Origin: Misgurnus anguillicaudatus
Lineage: Eukaryota; Chordata; Actinopteri; Cypriniformes; Cobitidae
NCBI RefSeq assembly: GCF_027580225.2
Contig: NC_073358.2
Span: 10,049,501-10,113,500, forward strand
Reading direction: 5' to 3'
DNA length: 64,000 nucleotides
Shown here one piece after another: positions 1 through 11,822 of this stretch (position 1 is its first letter; the number at the start of each line of letters is the position of its first letter). Position numbers and translations under genes: made by a program. The notes beneath the pieces are model-generated. The model was not told the DNA's origin and did no database searches. It saw only the letters and a list, made by a program, of their open reading frames with translations.

Positions 1-703
1 AGAGAGATCGTTTTTAGGAGGGGAGGAGATTTGCATTTTTGATTAAAAATTATGAGCACACACGAATTTAAAAAAAATTATTAAGCTGACAGATAAGTCA
101 TTTGTTAATAATACCACAATATAAAAAAAATATATATAGTTTTTCATTTCAATTTCATTGCGACTTTAAAGGTAAAAAAAAAATACATAGTGTTGCTTTA
201 AAATTTATTTAATACCTAATTACATTAAAATTGTGTAATTTTACTTGAGTAAAGGTACGTTAATGTAGTTAAATATTAAATGTAAAACTAAAACTTGTAT
301 TTATGAAATGTAATAGAGTAAAAATTATTATAATATGCTTTGGAATGTATGTTTTTCAAAGAGAAACACGAATAAAATACAAATACTTAAAAAAATACTT
401 TTAAGTAGAAAGTAAAACCTCTGCTTGATAGTGACCCTAACAACTTGTCAACCCACCTGTGGTCTGTGGACGTTGGCATGAATCATCAATTTACTTCTCC
501 TTTCGGTGTTTTTTGGCAGTCTGTAAAACGATAGCTCCAAATTCTTGTTAATCTGTTAGTAAAGTCTATCGCACAACAGCTGTTTCCCATTTAGAAACGT
601 TTTCCCCGTGTTTTTGCTGATTTCACATTCACACTGTACACAAATGCTGCCGCTCTGTCTTTTGCCACTCAGTGGGCGTAACCGCAGGCACTTTTGCTGA
701 AGG
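1..703. other. AT-rich upstream spacer
   Basis: No coding sequence was recognised. The stretch is mostly AT-rich. Around 184-200 it holds one end of the MITE family that is seen complete at 2760-3249. The last 250 bases are more GC-balanced and may include the promoter and a non-coding first exon of the following RING gene. No exon boundary could be placed there. Confidence 0.5.
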
Positions 704-711
704 TGACGTCA
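704..711. promoter_or_regulatory. CRE-like palindrome TGACGTCA upstream of the RING gene
   Basis: A full 8-bp CREB/ATF palindrome, overlapped on its right by a second near-copy (TCACGTCA). It sits 0.9 kb before the first coding exon of the rnf167-like gene. The same 8-mer occurs elsewhere in the window, including inside a MITE, so a promoter role here is inference from position only. Confidence 0.3.
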
Positions 712-726
712 CGTCACATACCCTCT

Positions 727-916
727 ATCCTGGTCCTCAAGTACCCCCTCCCAGAATGTTTTAGATTTCTCCTTATTTAACACACCTGATTCAACTCATC
801 AGTTTGTTAGGGAGACGTGTTAACCATTCTGGAAGGAGGCTGACGTGTTGAATCAGGTGTGTTAAATAAGAAGACATCTAAAACTTTCTGGGAGGGGGGT
901 ACTCGAGAACCAGGAT
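727..916. mobile_element. Short MITE with terminal inverted repeats
   Basis: About 190 bp. The left end starts ATCCTGGTCCTCAAGTACCC and the right end is its imperfect reverse complement. The internal part also folds back: a stretch near 777-800 pairs with 848-872. There is no coding capacity. No clear target duplication was found. The style is that of a hAT-like non-autonomous element. Confidence 0.65.
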
Positions 917-1620
917 TGGGAAGCAGTGCTCTAGGTGCATGGAAGATGAATAGGGTGACTCGTGTCCCTTGTAAGGAATTGGACTAGAAGTCTTTCCGGG
1001 TCCAAAGGAATGTACCCGAACCGAATCACTTTTTAAATGACATGCATAAATAATTTTTTTTCAAGAAAGACCCGACCCGAGACAACCCTTATAATAGTTT
1101 GGGTGTTCGACTTCGGTCCGTTTACCCAAAACATATTAATTTTAAATTACCAGAGAGCCGATGCCGCTAATATTATACCCAAACTGTGTCCGTAGTAGCA
1201 CCTGTGATACTTTTAGACCCAAACCCGCTCGGGTCGGCCTCGGGTTTAATTTTTAATCACTTTTATTTTTTGCAATATTTTTAGTTTCATCTTTAGTGAT
1301 TTTGCCAAAGAAGATTTGTCTTGTCCAAAGAAGTGGATTTTTTTAGAGGTGTGTGCCAAAAAAAGATTGCATGCATCTGTAGGGTTTCGCAGCTAAAGAC
1401 AGTCAAATGTATTAAATAACAATAAAAATGTAAGTTACACTTGCTAATTTGTAATACAGATATAGACAAGGGATTATCCCTTGCTTTCTACATTTATGAT
1501 TTAAATGCATGAAATATATTGATCATTTGTCTCAAGAAGTTGTTTGTTTTTGTAATTAGTGATACATTTTGTAAAACATGCTTTTTCTTGTGTGTAGGTC
1601 TTCAGCCAGTATAAATTATA

Positions 1621-4600
1621 ATGGTGTATATGGGGACTGGACTGGGTGTATTGGTCTTTGTCGTCTTCTGCACTCTGATGCCCTCTCCTGGACATGCGTA
1701 TATCTACGCTGTAAGTAGCTGTTTTCTGAGTTTAATAGTTTTCATCTTTTTATAGTGGAAAACATTTGTTTTGACATGAAAAGACAGAAAGCACAGTGTT
1801 AAAGTACCCTATAACTTTTAAAGCCCTTCAATATATTTTCATGGGGGCGGGGACACTGGGACAGATGATTTGAATGGGTTAAAAAATTTATAAGGTTAAT
1901 TTTGGATTTTTCTTGGATTTTTGATTTGTCTGCCCATTGGATGCTGATCTCCTCTGTGTTGATCCATGCAGCATTACAGTAATGCCTCAATGCTGTTTGA
2001 AGATATGCCTGCTCTCTTTGGTCCTTCTCTCCCAACGGATGGAGTTAAGGTAATGATTGTCTCCAATTAGATGATTGTTTTTTTTTATTATTTAAATTAT
2101 AAAGAGAGTGCAATTTATATATCAATATTTCTTTGTCCCTCTCTCTTTCTCGCTATCTCTCTCAGGGTGTGCTCATTGAAGCTCAACCTCACAACGCCTG
2201 TACCCCCATAGATCCTCCTCCTGTATCCCCAACACCCTCAGATCCTAACAGCACTACACATTACATCGTCCTCATTCGCCGCTTTGAATGTAACTTTGAT
2301 ATCAAGGTTAATGTTTTACCATATTTTCCATTATTAAAAACTAAAAATATAGCTATAGTTCATAGAAATGATTGAAACCTGACATAAAAAAGTCAAATCA
2401 GACGGTCAAATGGTAATTATGACCTTTCATGTGTTATAAAAGTCATGTATATTTGACTGCAGAATATGTAATGAATAACAAATGGAGTGATTAAAGTTCA
2501 TGTTTATCTACTGTTTAGGTACTACACGCACAGCAGGCTGGTTTTAGTGCAGCCATTGTGCACAACGTGAACTCGAATTCACTGCTTAGTATGAACTATA
2601 GCAATGGTAAGAGATGCACACACTTGCATTGATGTTTTGTTTGTTTCATTTATGTTTGTTAAAAAGTCATAAGCTTGCACACACTGAATCTGTACATTAG
2701 ACTGTGAGGCACATCTGTGGGATTTACTCATGGAGATGAGTGATGAATAAAATATTTAAAGCAACACTATGTAGTTTCCATGTAAAATGACTTACGGCTC
2801 CCCCATGTGGTTGAATAGTGCAACAGTGCCTGGTATCAGACACTCTTCTGCAGGCAGGGGGAGGGGCGGGGCTGTGTGCTCTACCCTCCACCTCGACTTT
2901 CCGAGTGTGCTTGTAGCAGCTAGGAGGCTGCTCAGGTTGCAGCAGCAGTAGAATTTGTCCAGTTAAAGGCGGAGTCCACGATGTTTGAAAAACGCTTTGG
3001 AAAAGAAGACGGGCCGACTACCAAAACACACTTATAGCCAATCAAATCAAATGCCGGGTTGCGTATGTGTGGGGCGGGTCTATCAACAGAAGGTCCAGAT
3101 TCTATTGGGGTAGGGGCGTGTTTGTTTAGGTGATTTCAAATATCAACATTGGCTTTCAAACATCATGGACTCCGCCTTTAAGAGTTGTTATATCACTGAA
3201 ATAATTTTAGAGACATTATTTAAAGGTTGAAAAACTACATAGTGTTGCTTTAATGAATGAATGAATACAGATAAGCAGCAGATTTAGGGTGGTGGAGAAC
3301 TAAACCCCTACCACACACCATGTTGATCCTGGAAAATTTCCACAGGGCAAAATTTTGTGCAAACATGTCTCGTAATTGATTCCAGAATGGGATCTTAGTA
3401 ACATTATTGGAATCAGTCCCAAAATGCCCCTTGTGTGAACAACGCGAGGGTAATTAATGACAAAATTTTAATTCTGTGATGAACTGACCCTTTTATGGAG
3501 CAGTAGGCAATGCACTAGTTTATGATCGAAAGTGTGGTCTCTTAAGAGAAATCGCGGATCATAAGCAAATTTAAAGGTGCATTGAGTTCCTTTTAAAAGG
3601 ATCTCTTGACAGAAATGCAATATAATATACATAACTATTATCAGTGCTGTATAAAGACCTTACAAAATGAACTGTATCGTTTTTATTAGATTAGAATGAG
3701 CCGTTTTTTACATACATCTCGGGTCCCTTACATGTAAGTCGCCGTTTCGCAGCCCCATGTTTCTACAGTAGCCCTAAACGGACAAACTGCTCTATAGAGT
3801 GCGTTTTGTTACTACTTTGTCTCAGATGATGATATGTTTGTCCTGTGGTGGCTACTGTAGCTTCTCTATGCATTTCAAAGGGGAGCGGTGAGGTGTGGAC
3901 TGAGCCGTTGTTTGCAATCTCACTGCTAGACACTGTTTAAAATCTACACGGTGGACATTTTAAGATGCAAAAAAATCCACCAAGTGCACAATTATATTTA
4001 CAATACACCACGATGTCACGTGTCCTTATACTATTTTTTGGGGATGTGTGTGGGGTTGCACAGATCTAGGAAATCACTGGCAGTGTAAATAAACCAAAAT
4101 CACACATTCCGGGACAAATCCCCGAAACATTATCTGCATATTTTCTGGAATCTCTGTGTAAATAGGGCTGTAGAGTCACATGTTTGAATTCTGCAGAGAT
4201 TTCATACACGTAGCAAGCATTTGACCAGCAATGTCTGATGTTTTTTTTTTTTTAGACACTATTGCTGATGAGATCCATATTCCCTCTGTGTTCACGAGCT
4301 TCTACGCCTCTGAAATACTGCACACCTTTATCATGCCAGAGAAAGGGTGAGAATAACATGCACTCTTACACAACAAAAAGAATTTATAATAAAGAAATAA
4401 ATTCACGGACACAATTTATATTACAATAGTTTACGAAATCATTACTTTTGAGGATACAAGTCTCCAGCTGGTGGTGTATAAGTTACATTTAAATTCAGTT
4501 AAAGGGCACCTATTATGCAAAATAAATTTTTACAAGGTGTTTGTACATAAATGTATGTTGGCAGTGTGTGAACACAACAACCCTATAATAAAAATAATCC

Positions 4601-7600
4601 AGCTTCTCATTCTTTTTTAATCCCCATTAAACCAAAGCAGTCGTATTGGAAATGCTGTTTTGATTTTCTTGTTAAGGGACAGGTTCGGTGTTTTGCACTT
4701 GGAGCCCTGTTTTTAGATTGTTTGTGATGAGGTGGAGTGGTTTTGACTGGGATTTGGACGTGTGGTGCTGGCCCGGGAGTTTTCGGGTGTTTGTTCTATC
4801 GCCTCCCACCTCAACAATGGCTGCATAGGTGCACTGAAACAATCCTTCCTAAAATGCATAAAACTTTTGTTTACAAAGACGTGAAACTCACCGAGTGGTC
4901 AGGGGTGTTCACTGATATGCTCACACAAAAATCGCTGCAAAAGATACTTTCCAACAGGTGTTTTAGCATTCGTTGTAAACTTGTGGACCTATTTTTCCAA
5001 ACGCCTCACACTTGTACATTCTTCCGTTGAGAGCTTGAATAATAGATGCACCAGCCCAGTTGGTGGCGATAATCCGCCTTTGCCAATTGCAAGAATACAA
5101 ACAACGTTCCCGGCTCGGAGTTATATCGTACCTCACAGCACATCTAATACAAATCAATGGAGTTGGACAAAAACTATGATAAAACCTGTTGGAGAGCGTC
5201 TTTTGCGGCGATTTTTGTGTGAGCATATCAGTGAACACCCCTGACCACTCAGTGAGTTTCACGTCTTTGTAAACAAAGGTTTAATGCATTTTAGCAAGGA
5301 TTGTTCCAGTGCACCTATACAGCCATTGTAGAGGTGGGAGGTGATAGAACAAACACCCGAAAATTCTCGGGCCAGCATCATATGTCCAAATTTCAGTCAA
5401 AACCGTTCTATTTCATCATAAACATTCTGAAAACAGGGCTTTAAGTGTAATATACCAAACTTGTCCTTTAATGTGATGTCACACTGATAAAGCCCCACCC
5501 ATAGCTACTGAATTGTTAATTTGAATTTGTTAGCATTTTGTTGCGCTAATGCAGCTAAATATATTATTGTCTCAGACTGTATTCACAGGAAACAGATGTA
5601 TTTTAGCCGAAAGTTGCTCACTGTCTGTTGGTAAGGTAGTAAGGAGCTGTAGCAGTGCTTTTTGCTCCCCACATAGGGGTATTTTGGACATGCTTTAATA
5701 AATGATGTGTTGGGTATTTTCAGTTAAAACTTCACAGGCACATTCTAGGCACACCTGAGACTTGTATTACATCTTATAAAATAGGCATAATAGGTGTCCT
5801 TTAAAGTACATGATGAGCATTTTCAGGGCTTTCTCTCCGCTGCAGGGCTTACGTGATTCTCAAACCAGAGTTCTCCTTCCCTATCTCGTATTATCTCATT
5901 CCCTTCACCGGAGTGGTGGGCATGATCATCCTCGTCATGGTTATTATACTGGTCAGTACATGTACTTATGTGCATTAATTCGTGTGCAAATTATTGAAAT
6001 GGAAGTCTTGAGCATTATTTTAGTTTTTAAGTAACAATTATGTTTTGTAGTTAGTAGGGATGCTCCGATCAGGATTTTTGCAGGCCGATACCGATCACCG
6101 ATTTGTTGTCTTCGTGATCGGCCGATACCAATGCCGATACCGATTTTCAAGCTAATATGCAAGCTCTTTGATGACTGTAACTTTTAACATTTTTTCTAGA
6201 TAAAGTAAAACCACAGATGTTGCCTTTGTTATATTACTTGCAGTAATTAGGTATATTATTGTTTTAATAGAGAATCAAATAAATTAGCACAACAAATATT
6301 TCTTCTGCAAAGAGAAATTTAATATGCCTTCAAAAAGGCTTATGTCTGTAAAAACTAATGAAAATAAAACAGTTAACAGTCTTTACTGTATGAATTAAAT
6401 ATACACGCATTCGTATGAAGTACAACAGTTCTTTAGTCAAGAGCAGAGAGTGATTTTATTGAGAGATTAATTAGGTTACTGTAGCTTTAAGACTTGACAG
6501 AGATCGCTCTGTTCACGTGCACTGATGACAGGCTGCTGTGTGTGCGCGCGGCGGGTGTATGCAGACAAGAGCAGCTGTGAGGAAAATTAAAGTTTAAACG
6601 CTCAAAACTTTAAAACGCATGCAAATAATAAACTTTGGACATGAGGATGCAATTGTCCGCGATAGATATGTGTTGTATACGCTGTTTGATAGGGATGTGA
6701 AGACGGGTCGCGATATTAGGACCGGACCGCGTCCTCGCTAAAATACACATATCTCTGTAAAGAGATCGCTCTGTTCACGTGCACTGATGACAGGCTGCTG
6801 TGTGTGCGCGCGGCGGCTGTATGCAGACGAGAGCAGCTTTGAGGAAAATTAAAGTTTAAACGCTCAAAACTTTAAAACGCATACAAATAATAAACTTTTG
6901 ACAGGATGCAATTGTCCGCGATAGATATGTGTTGTATACGCTGTTTGATGGGGATGTGAAGACGGGTCGCGATGTTAGGACCGGACAGCGTCCTCATAGA
7001 AAATACACATATCTCTGTAAAGGCAAAGAGAGAAATGCAAATCTACACGTCGCTCATCAGCCACGGGTTATAAAAATGCTCTCACTGCGTAAAAATGGTC
7101 TCTACGTGCAGCCGCATTGAGGAGCCATATCATGACAGACAAAAGTAAACAGAAAGATCGGTTCACGAGATCGGCAAATTTAACGAGGACCGATCGAGTC
7201 ATTTAATGCCGTTATCGGCCGATAAGTTACCGATCTGCGGCCGATCGATCGGAGCATCCCTAGTAGTTAGATATAGTTTAGTCCATGTAACATATTTCTA
7301 CTTCTTTGAATGGGCCAGATTAGTTTAAACAAGCTTTAAATTAGTGAAATTATTATGTATAATGTCTTTGTTTATAGAAATATGTCATATGTCACACACT
7401 GTTATTTTCTGTGCTCGGTTCACTGAAGCATGTTGGAAATGTCATCACAACTTTGTTATATAAGAGACCTCATTATAAATCACACCTTTTTCTCAGAACA
7501 TTCAGCTCGTTTACATGCACACCAATAATGCGATTATTTCCAATAATGCGAGTAAGGTCTTAATCGCAGTAAGATGTTTACATGACTGGAGCTAACCTCT

Positions 7601-10600
7601 TCACTCCGGTTTACATGCAGTTTTTATTTTCTGATTATTCACACATAGCCCAATGCAGAGCACAAATGATGAACTCACATATATGGTCCACTGATTTAAT
7701 TTACTTATGTTAAATGACAAACACATTGTTATAGATTTCATTATCCGGTGCCGTGATGAAGATATAAATATGACAGTGCCTGTAAAGGGCGTTCACATTA
7801 AAACGATATAAAAATATAGTTTTAAAAATCGTTTTATATTATAGATAATAGCAGAGTTCACACAACAACTATAACGATAGCGATTTTGGCACATGATGAA
7901 CGATAAACCATTGACAGCCAATCAAATCTATTTGAACTTTAAGTGCACGCGCACTTAAAATGCAGTAGAAAGCTCATTCGTTGCTTTCTAGGGTCGAGGA
8001 CATCTGCTGGTTTCCCGCTGTGTAAATGCAACAAGAACAGCATATGTACATATTCAGTGACATGTAAACAATTGCAAAAAAGTTTTTATTAAAAGAAATA
8101 TCCAATATAGGGTAATGCCGCGCTCGTTGAGCGAATTAGCATGAAGTTATCATTATGATGTGGTCACTAATATATTTATCGTTATAATTATCGTTATAAT
8201 GTCCCTTAAAGGTTTTATACACTGCTGTCGTGGTATTTTTAGCTGTTTCTGAATGAAGGCAGACTGCTGACAGCGAGTCGTGTTGGCAGAGTTCATGTAA
8301 AACTTCCTAATGTCAAGTTTAAAATTTTGTGGTTAAGGTGCGTGACTAAAACACGCGCGCACTTCAGGTAGTGCGGTATAAATGCGATTAAAGTGTTTAC
8401 ATGGACGCATGCTGTGATTAAAAACGACGTACGCCACCTCTTTTAATGCGATACTTACTGCGATTATGAGCTTAATCGCATTATTTTTATCGAAGCATTG
8501 CGTTTACATGAGGTAAAGTATAATCACAGTATTGCCAAAATCCCATTATAACCGCATTATTGGTGTGCATGTAAACGAGCTCATTGATACAGTTTGATAT
8601 ATTCACTTTTGTAAGGCAATGCAGGTTCATAATAGGTGATCGTGGTTGCCATTGAATGACATTCATGGCACAGAATGACAAACCTGTCTCGGTGGCTTCT
8701 GTGTATACAGCGAGGTCAAGCTATGAATTTGGGCGATGAGGTCTGGCTCATAGTTCTGGTTCATTCTAAAGTTGTGCAGTTTGGGTGCATGAAGACCAAG
8801 CTTTGAAATCATTACTACATGGACCTCACTTTGTTCACAAGAGTGCTGTCATTTTGGCACAGAAAGTCCCCTTAACAAACTGTTTCAGTGAAGTTGAAAG
8901 CACAGATTTCTTTAGAATGCATTTGGGAGATAAATTTTGACCCGAGTTGCTGAAATTGGCAGATTCATTAGAAGTGTGTGTCTAAATACTGCAGGCTGTA
9001 TATTCAATGGGACTGATAATGTTTGTGTTGTTTAGATTGTGAGGTGTGTTCAGCACAGGAAGAGACTCCGGAAAAACAGACTCTCCAAGGAGCAGCTGAA
9101 GAAGATTCCCACTCACAAGTTTGTTAAAGGTGAGCCACGGCAAACAATGCTTTAAATCAGTAATGTCCTGGTTACATTTTAAAGAGCACCTATTGTCCGA
9201 TTCACGTTTTAAAATTTTCTTTGGTGTTTAAGTGTGTATTAGTACATGTTAAAGATTTGCAAAACCTACATACTAGGGATGGCGAAAACGAAACATTTTC
9301 TTTACCGGCCACCGAGCCTCATTAGCCGGTTGAAACCGGTTAACCGATAGGCCTATTAGTTTAAAATGTGCTACGCTATTTAAAATAACCATTTCGAGCC
9401 TGCAATTTCGCAACTCTGTCGCATCTCTCTGCGCTCTCTGTCTCTGGCTCACACACACACACAGCTCACAACACTTTTTTTAAATCCCCTACAGCGCAAA
9501 ACATGAGTCCCGCAAACGCGGCGCCAAATCGGAGGACAAATGCTGCTTAGTTACGAAATGGTTTAGGTACAAGGGGAAAATAAAGGCATTTGTGAAGCTC
9601 ATTTGAAAATTGCCGCGGCTCATTTAAGAAAATGACATCTCCAAAGAGACTGCGCTTTAGTTTGAGGCAGTGCTAACAATAATAAAGACAGAGGATGATC
9701 ATCATGTAGATGTAATGTATTTCCAAATCTAAGCCCATCTTTTGCGGAATGCTGCCTAATAGACTGCAACACGATAAAACTAATGGGAAAAACGGGCACC
9801 TTCAGAATGCGTAAAAGACGCACCGGCCAAGGCAGGTACCCTTGTCTGTTCTAGAACAAATGCAGCAAAGATATTTAATGCAAATGTATGAGACATATAG
9901 GCCTACGCTGAGTTTTATTCATTTATGATGAGGTGCATTCTAGTTAACAATGCAATGCAAGTGAACGCGCCATGCCGGCGCCTTCATGCACGGACCGGTT
10001 ATTATATTCTTTACACAAACGGAAATACCTATGAAGCAGTTTTTTTTACCTGACGGGAGGGGTTCTGGTGGACCAATCACAGCGCTTGCGGTCCGCGTAG
10101 ATCTGACGCTGTTAAATTTTTTGTGAGGTGCGCGTCAGGATACGCAGAGCTACGCACAGGCTACGGATAGCCTAGCTACGGCGTAGAACCTACGCACGAC
10201 TATAAATCGCCCTTTCCTACTCACTACTGCGCAGGACTGGTCCCGAAATCGCTACTGCGCCGACTCGAGACCAAAAATGTCAGCGCCGTATCGGGACACT
10301 GGCGCCTTCACTTTTCACCAATGGAAGAGCGAACGGGCATCGTCCATCTTTTTTTTACAGTCTATGATTCATATTAATGTTATGAGACCCATGCATTACA
10401 TATTTAAAGGAAATTAATCAAATAAGTGCTCACAGTTGCATAAAAATCATTTTTGTTTGTATGTAAACCAATACATGTGTCCAAAAATGGACAGCTTGAG
10501 TTTTTGCTGCTTCTTTGTGTGTACAACACAACTGCTGTGAAAGTTGTGCAATTAAAGAGCACCTATTATGCAAAATCTTCTTTTCACAAGGTGTTTAGAC

Positions 10601-11822
10601 ATAGATGTGTGTTGGCAATGTGTGGGCACAACCTCCTTACAATAAAAAAATCCACTCCTTTTTTAAACCCCATTAAACCAAACCAGTCTCATTAGGCATG
10701 TCGTTTTGATTCTCTTGTTTATGTGATGTCACACTGGTAAAGCCCCGCCCACAGCCACTGACTGACAGTCCTGCATTACCATAGTTTCCATTCTCAGCGA
10801 GTTGTACGCTTTCAGCCATATATCAATAGTGAGATACTATTGTCTCAGACTGTATTGACACAGTTCAGTTCTATTTGAACTAAAAGTGCTCACTGTCTGT
10901 TGGTAAGGGAGTAAGGAGCTGTAGCTCATTTGCATTTTAAGGTACACCCATGAAACAACCTTTTTTTGCTCCCACCCAAATAGGAGGATTTTGGACATGC
11001 TATAATAAATTATCTGTGTGGTATTTTGAGCTAAAACCTTACAGACATGTTTTGGGCACACCTGAGACTTGTATTAGCTCTTGTTAAACTGAGCATAATA
11101 GGTGTCCTTTAAGTATATTATAGATTATAACTAACAAATTCTGATTGATTCTTCTTTGTCGTTGTTTTTTGGACCGTGTTTTCTCAGGTGATAACTATGA
11201 CGTTTGTGCCATTTGCCTGGATGAATATGAAGAAGGGGACAAATTGAGAGTTCTGCCGTGTTCACACGGTAACCGAGCGACTGGACCTTCTGTCTATTTG
11301 ATCACATGTGACATTTGTTTTTACTTATTTTTCTGTTGATGTTTACAGATTTTTATCAATTCATTATTTTGCTCCCATCCTTTAGCTTACCACTGCAGGT
11401 GTGTGGACCCCTGGCTTACCAAAACGAAGAAAACCTGCCCCGTGTGTAAGCAGAGGGTAACCCGTTCCAACCCGGAGTACTCCGAATCCTCAGATTCCGA
11501 AGAAGAGACGGCGCCACGGCAAGCTGAAGAGGAAGGAACAATAAGCGAGGCAGATTCTGAACGCACGCCCCTGCTTCGTCCCTCTTACCCTGGGTCCCCT
11601 TCCTCTTCCTCCACCCCCACCCCGCCTCCCAATTACTCCTCCACTGTAGCGACCGCTGCACAGTGCCTGCAGCAGACCCCGCAGCACGACTTGCCCGTCG
11701 TGGGCTATGATGGATACTACTCGCCTATAGAGGACACAGACAAAGGTACCGAGAATGAGGAGGGTCACCCAACAGATAATGACACCACAGAGCTTATTGG
11801 AAGAGGTGCTGTGGAAGTTTAA
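1621..11822 (+). CDS. rnf167: E3 ubiquitin-protein ligase, RNF167/RNF13-like (PA-TM-RING)
   Basis: Transmembrane ubiquitin ligase of the Goliath/RNF13/RNF167 family, which acts on endosomal and lysosomal membranes. Nine coding exons join in frame: 1621-1710, 1972-2049, 2166-2306, 2519-2606, 4256-4346, 5846-5951, 9036-9129, 11188-11268, 11386-11822. All have GT/AG borders, giving 401 aa. Residues 1-27 form a signal peptide. A protease-associated lumenal domain follows (about 31-165), with NAS at 34-36 and NST and NYS as N-glycosylation sites. A membrane span lies at about 179-200, followed by basic RCVQHRKR. The RING-H2 has all ligands: C236, C239, C254, H256, H259, C262, C274, C277. The tail is acidic and Ser/Pro-rich, with a SERTPLL motif. 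EAxPxNACx[10 protein letters not shown] and NRLxKEQLKxIPTH resemble RNF167 more than RNF13. Which teleost paralogue this is cannot be told. The start is the first ATG after an acceptor at 1596-1597. Confidence 0.88.
2760..3249. mobile_element. TTAA-flanked MITE in the rnf167-like intron
   Basis: The terminal inverted repeats read AGCAACACTATGTAGTTT on the left and its complement on the right. TTAA lies immediately outside both ends (2756-2759 and 3250-3253). No coding capacity. It is interrupted by a second TTAA-flanked element at 2967-3177. Confidence 0.8.
2967..3177. mobile_element. TTAA-flanked MITE nested in another MITE
   Basis: The ends read AGGCGGAGTCCACGATGTTT and its near-perfect complement, with TTAA on both sides (2963-2966 and 3178-3181). 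It lies inside the element at 2760-3249 and so is younger than it. Confidence 0.78.
3573..3965. mobile_element. Diverged copy of the 40143-40510 MITE family
   Basis: The left end follows TTAA and starts AGGTGCATTGAG. The interior, including the stretch on recording a ~GTCTTTATAC..ATTATCAGTGG.. type core, matches the MITE in the mtif3 intron on the opposite strand. The right end is worn and its limit is approximate. Confidence 0.5.
4503..5800. mobile_element. TTAA-flanked MITE, interrupted by a foldback element
   Basis: The ends read AGGGCACCTATTATGC and GCATAATAGGTGTCCT, with TTAA at 4499-4502 and 5801-5804. The same family is present uninterrupted at 10556-11108. Comparing the two shows that the extra 4676-5467 segment is an insertion. 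Confidence 0.82.
4676..5467. mobile_element. Long-armed foldback element (copy A)
   Basis: About 790 bp with arms of roughly 300 bp that are near-complete inverted copies of each other around a short centre. Both ends abut TTAA (4672-4675 and 5468-5471). A second copy lies at 53619-54362. The small open frames here come from the arms pairing with each other and are not genes. Confidence 0.82.
6055..7262. mobile_element. hAT-type non-autonomous element with perfect 8-bp TSD
   Basis: The terminal inverted repeat starts TAGGGATGCTCCGATC. It is flanked by an exact 8-bp direct repeat, GTAGTTAG, at 6047-6054 and 7263-7270. Within it a block of about 262 bp is duplicated head to tail (about 6499-6760 and 6761-7022). 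No transposase frame is left. Confidence 0.88.
7504..8582. mobile_element. Element with 28-bp inverted ends
   Basis: The left end, AGCTCGTTTACATGCACACC, and the right end, its complement, pair over about 28 bp with few changes. The interior has further inverted stretches (ATTATCG/CGATAAT-type) and may hold another insertion at about 7790-8215. No coding capacity. The target duplication is unclear; CATT occurs at both borders. Confidence 0.65.
9183..10375. repeat. Composite of truncated transposon pieces
   Basis: It begins with a solitary left end after TTAA (AGAGCACCTATTG, the family seen at 60116-60652). GC-rich inverted sequence around 9300-9345 (ACCGG-rich) and 9990-10230 follows. No complete element boundaries or coding frame were recognised. 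It lies in the intron between exons 7 and 8 of the RING gene. Confidence 0.45.
10556..11108. mobile_element. TTAA-flanked MITE, uninterrupted family member
   Basis: The ends read AGAGCACCTATTATGC and GCATAATAGGTGTCCT, with TTAA at 10552-10555 and 11109-11112. It is 553 bp and has the same body as 4503-5800, so it serves as the empty-site reference for that copy. Confidence 0.82.

Noticed and set aside
4737..5262. Overlapping frames on both strands sharing [13 protein letters not shown]
   Set aside because: The same peptide appears on both strands because the DNA is a foldback. Also seen at 53949-54589.
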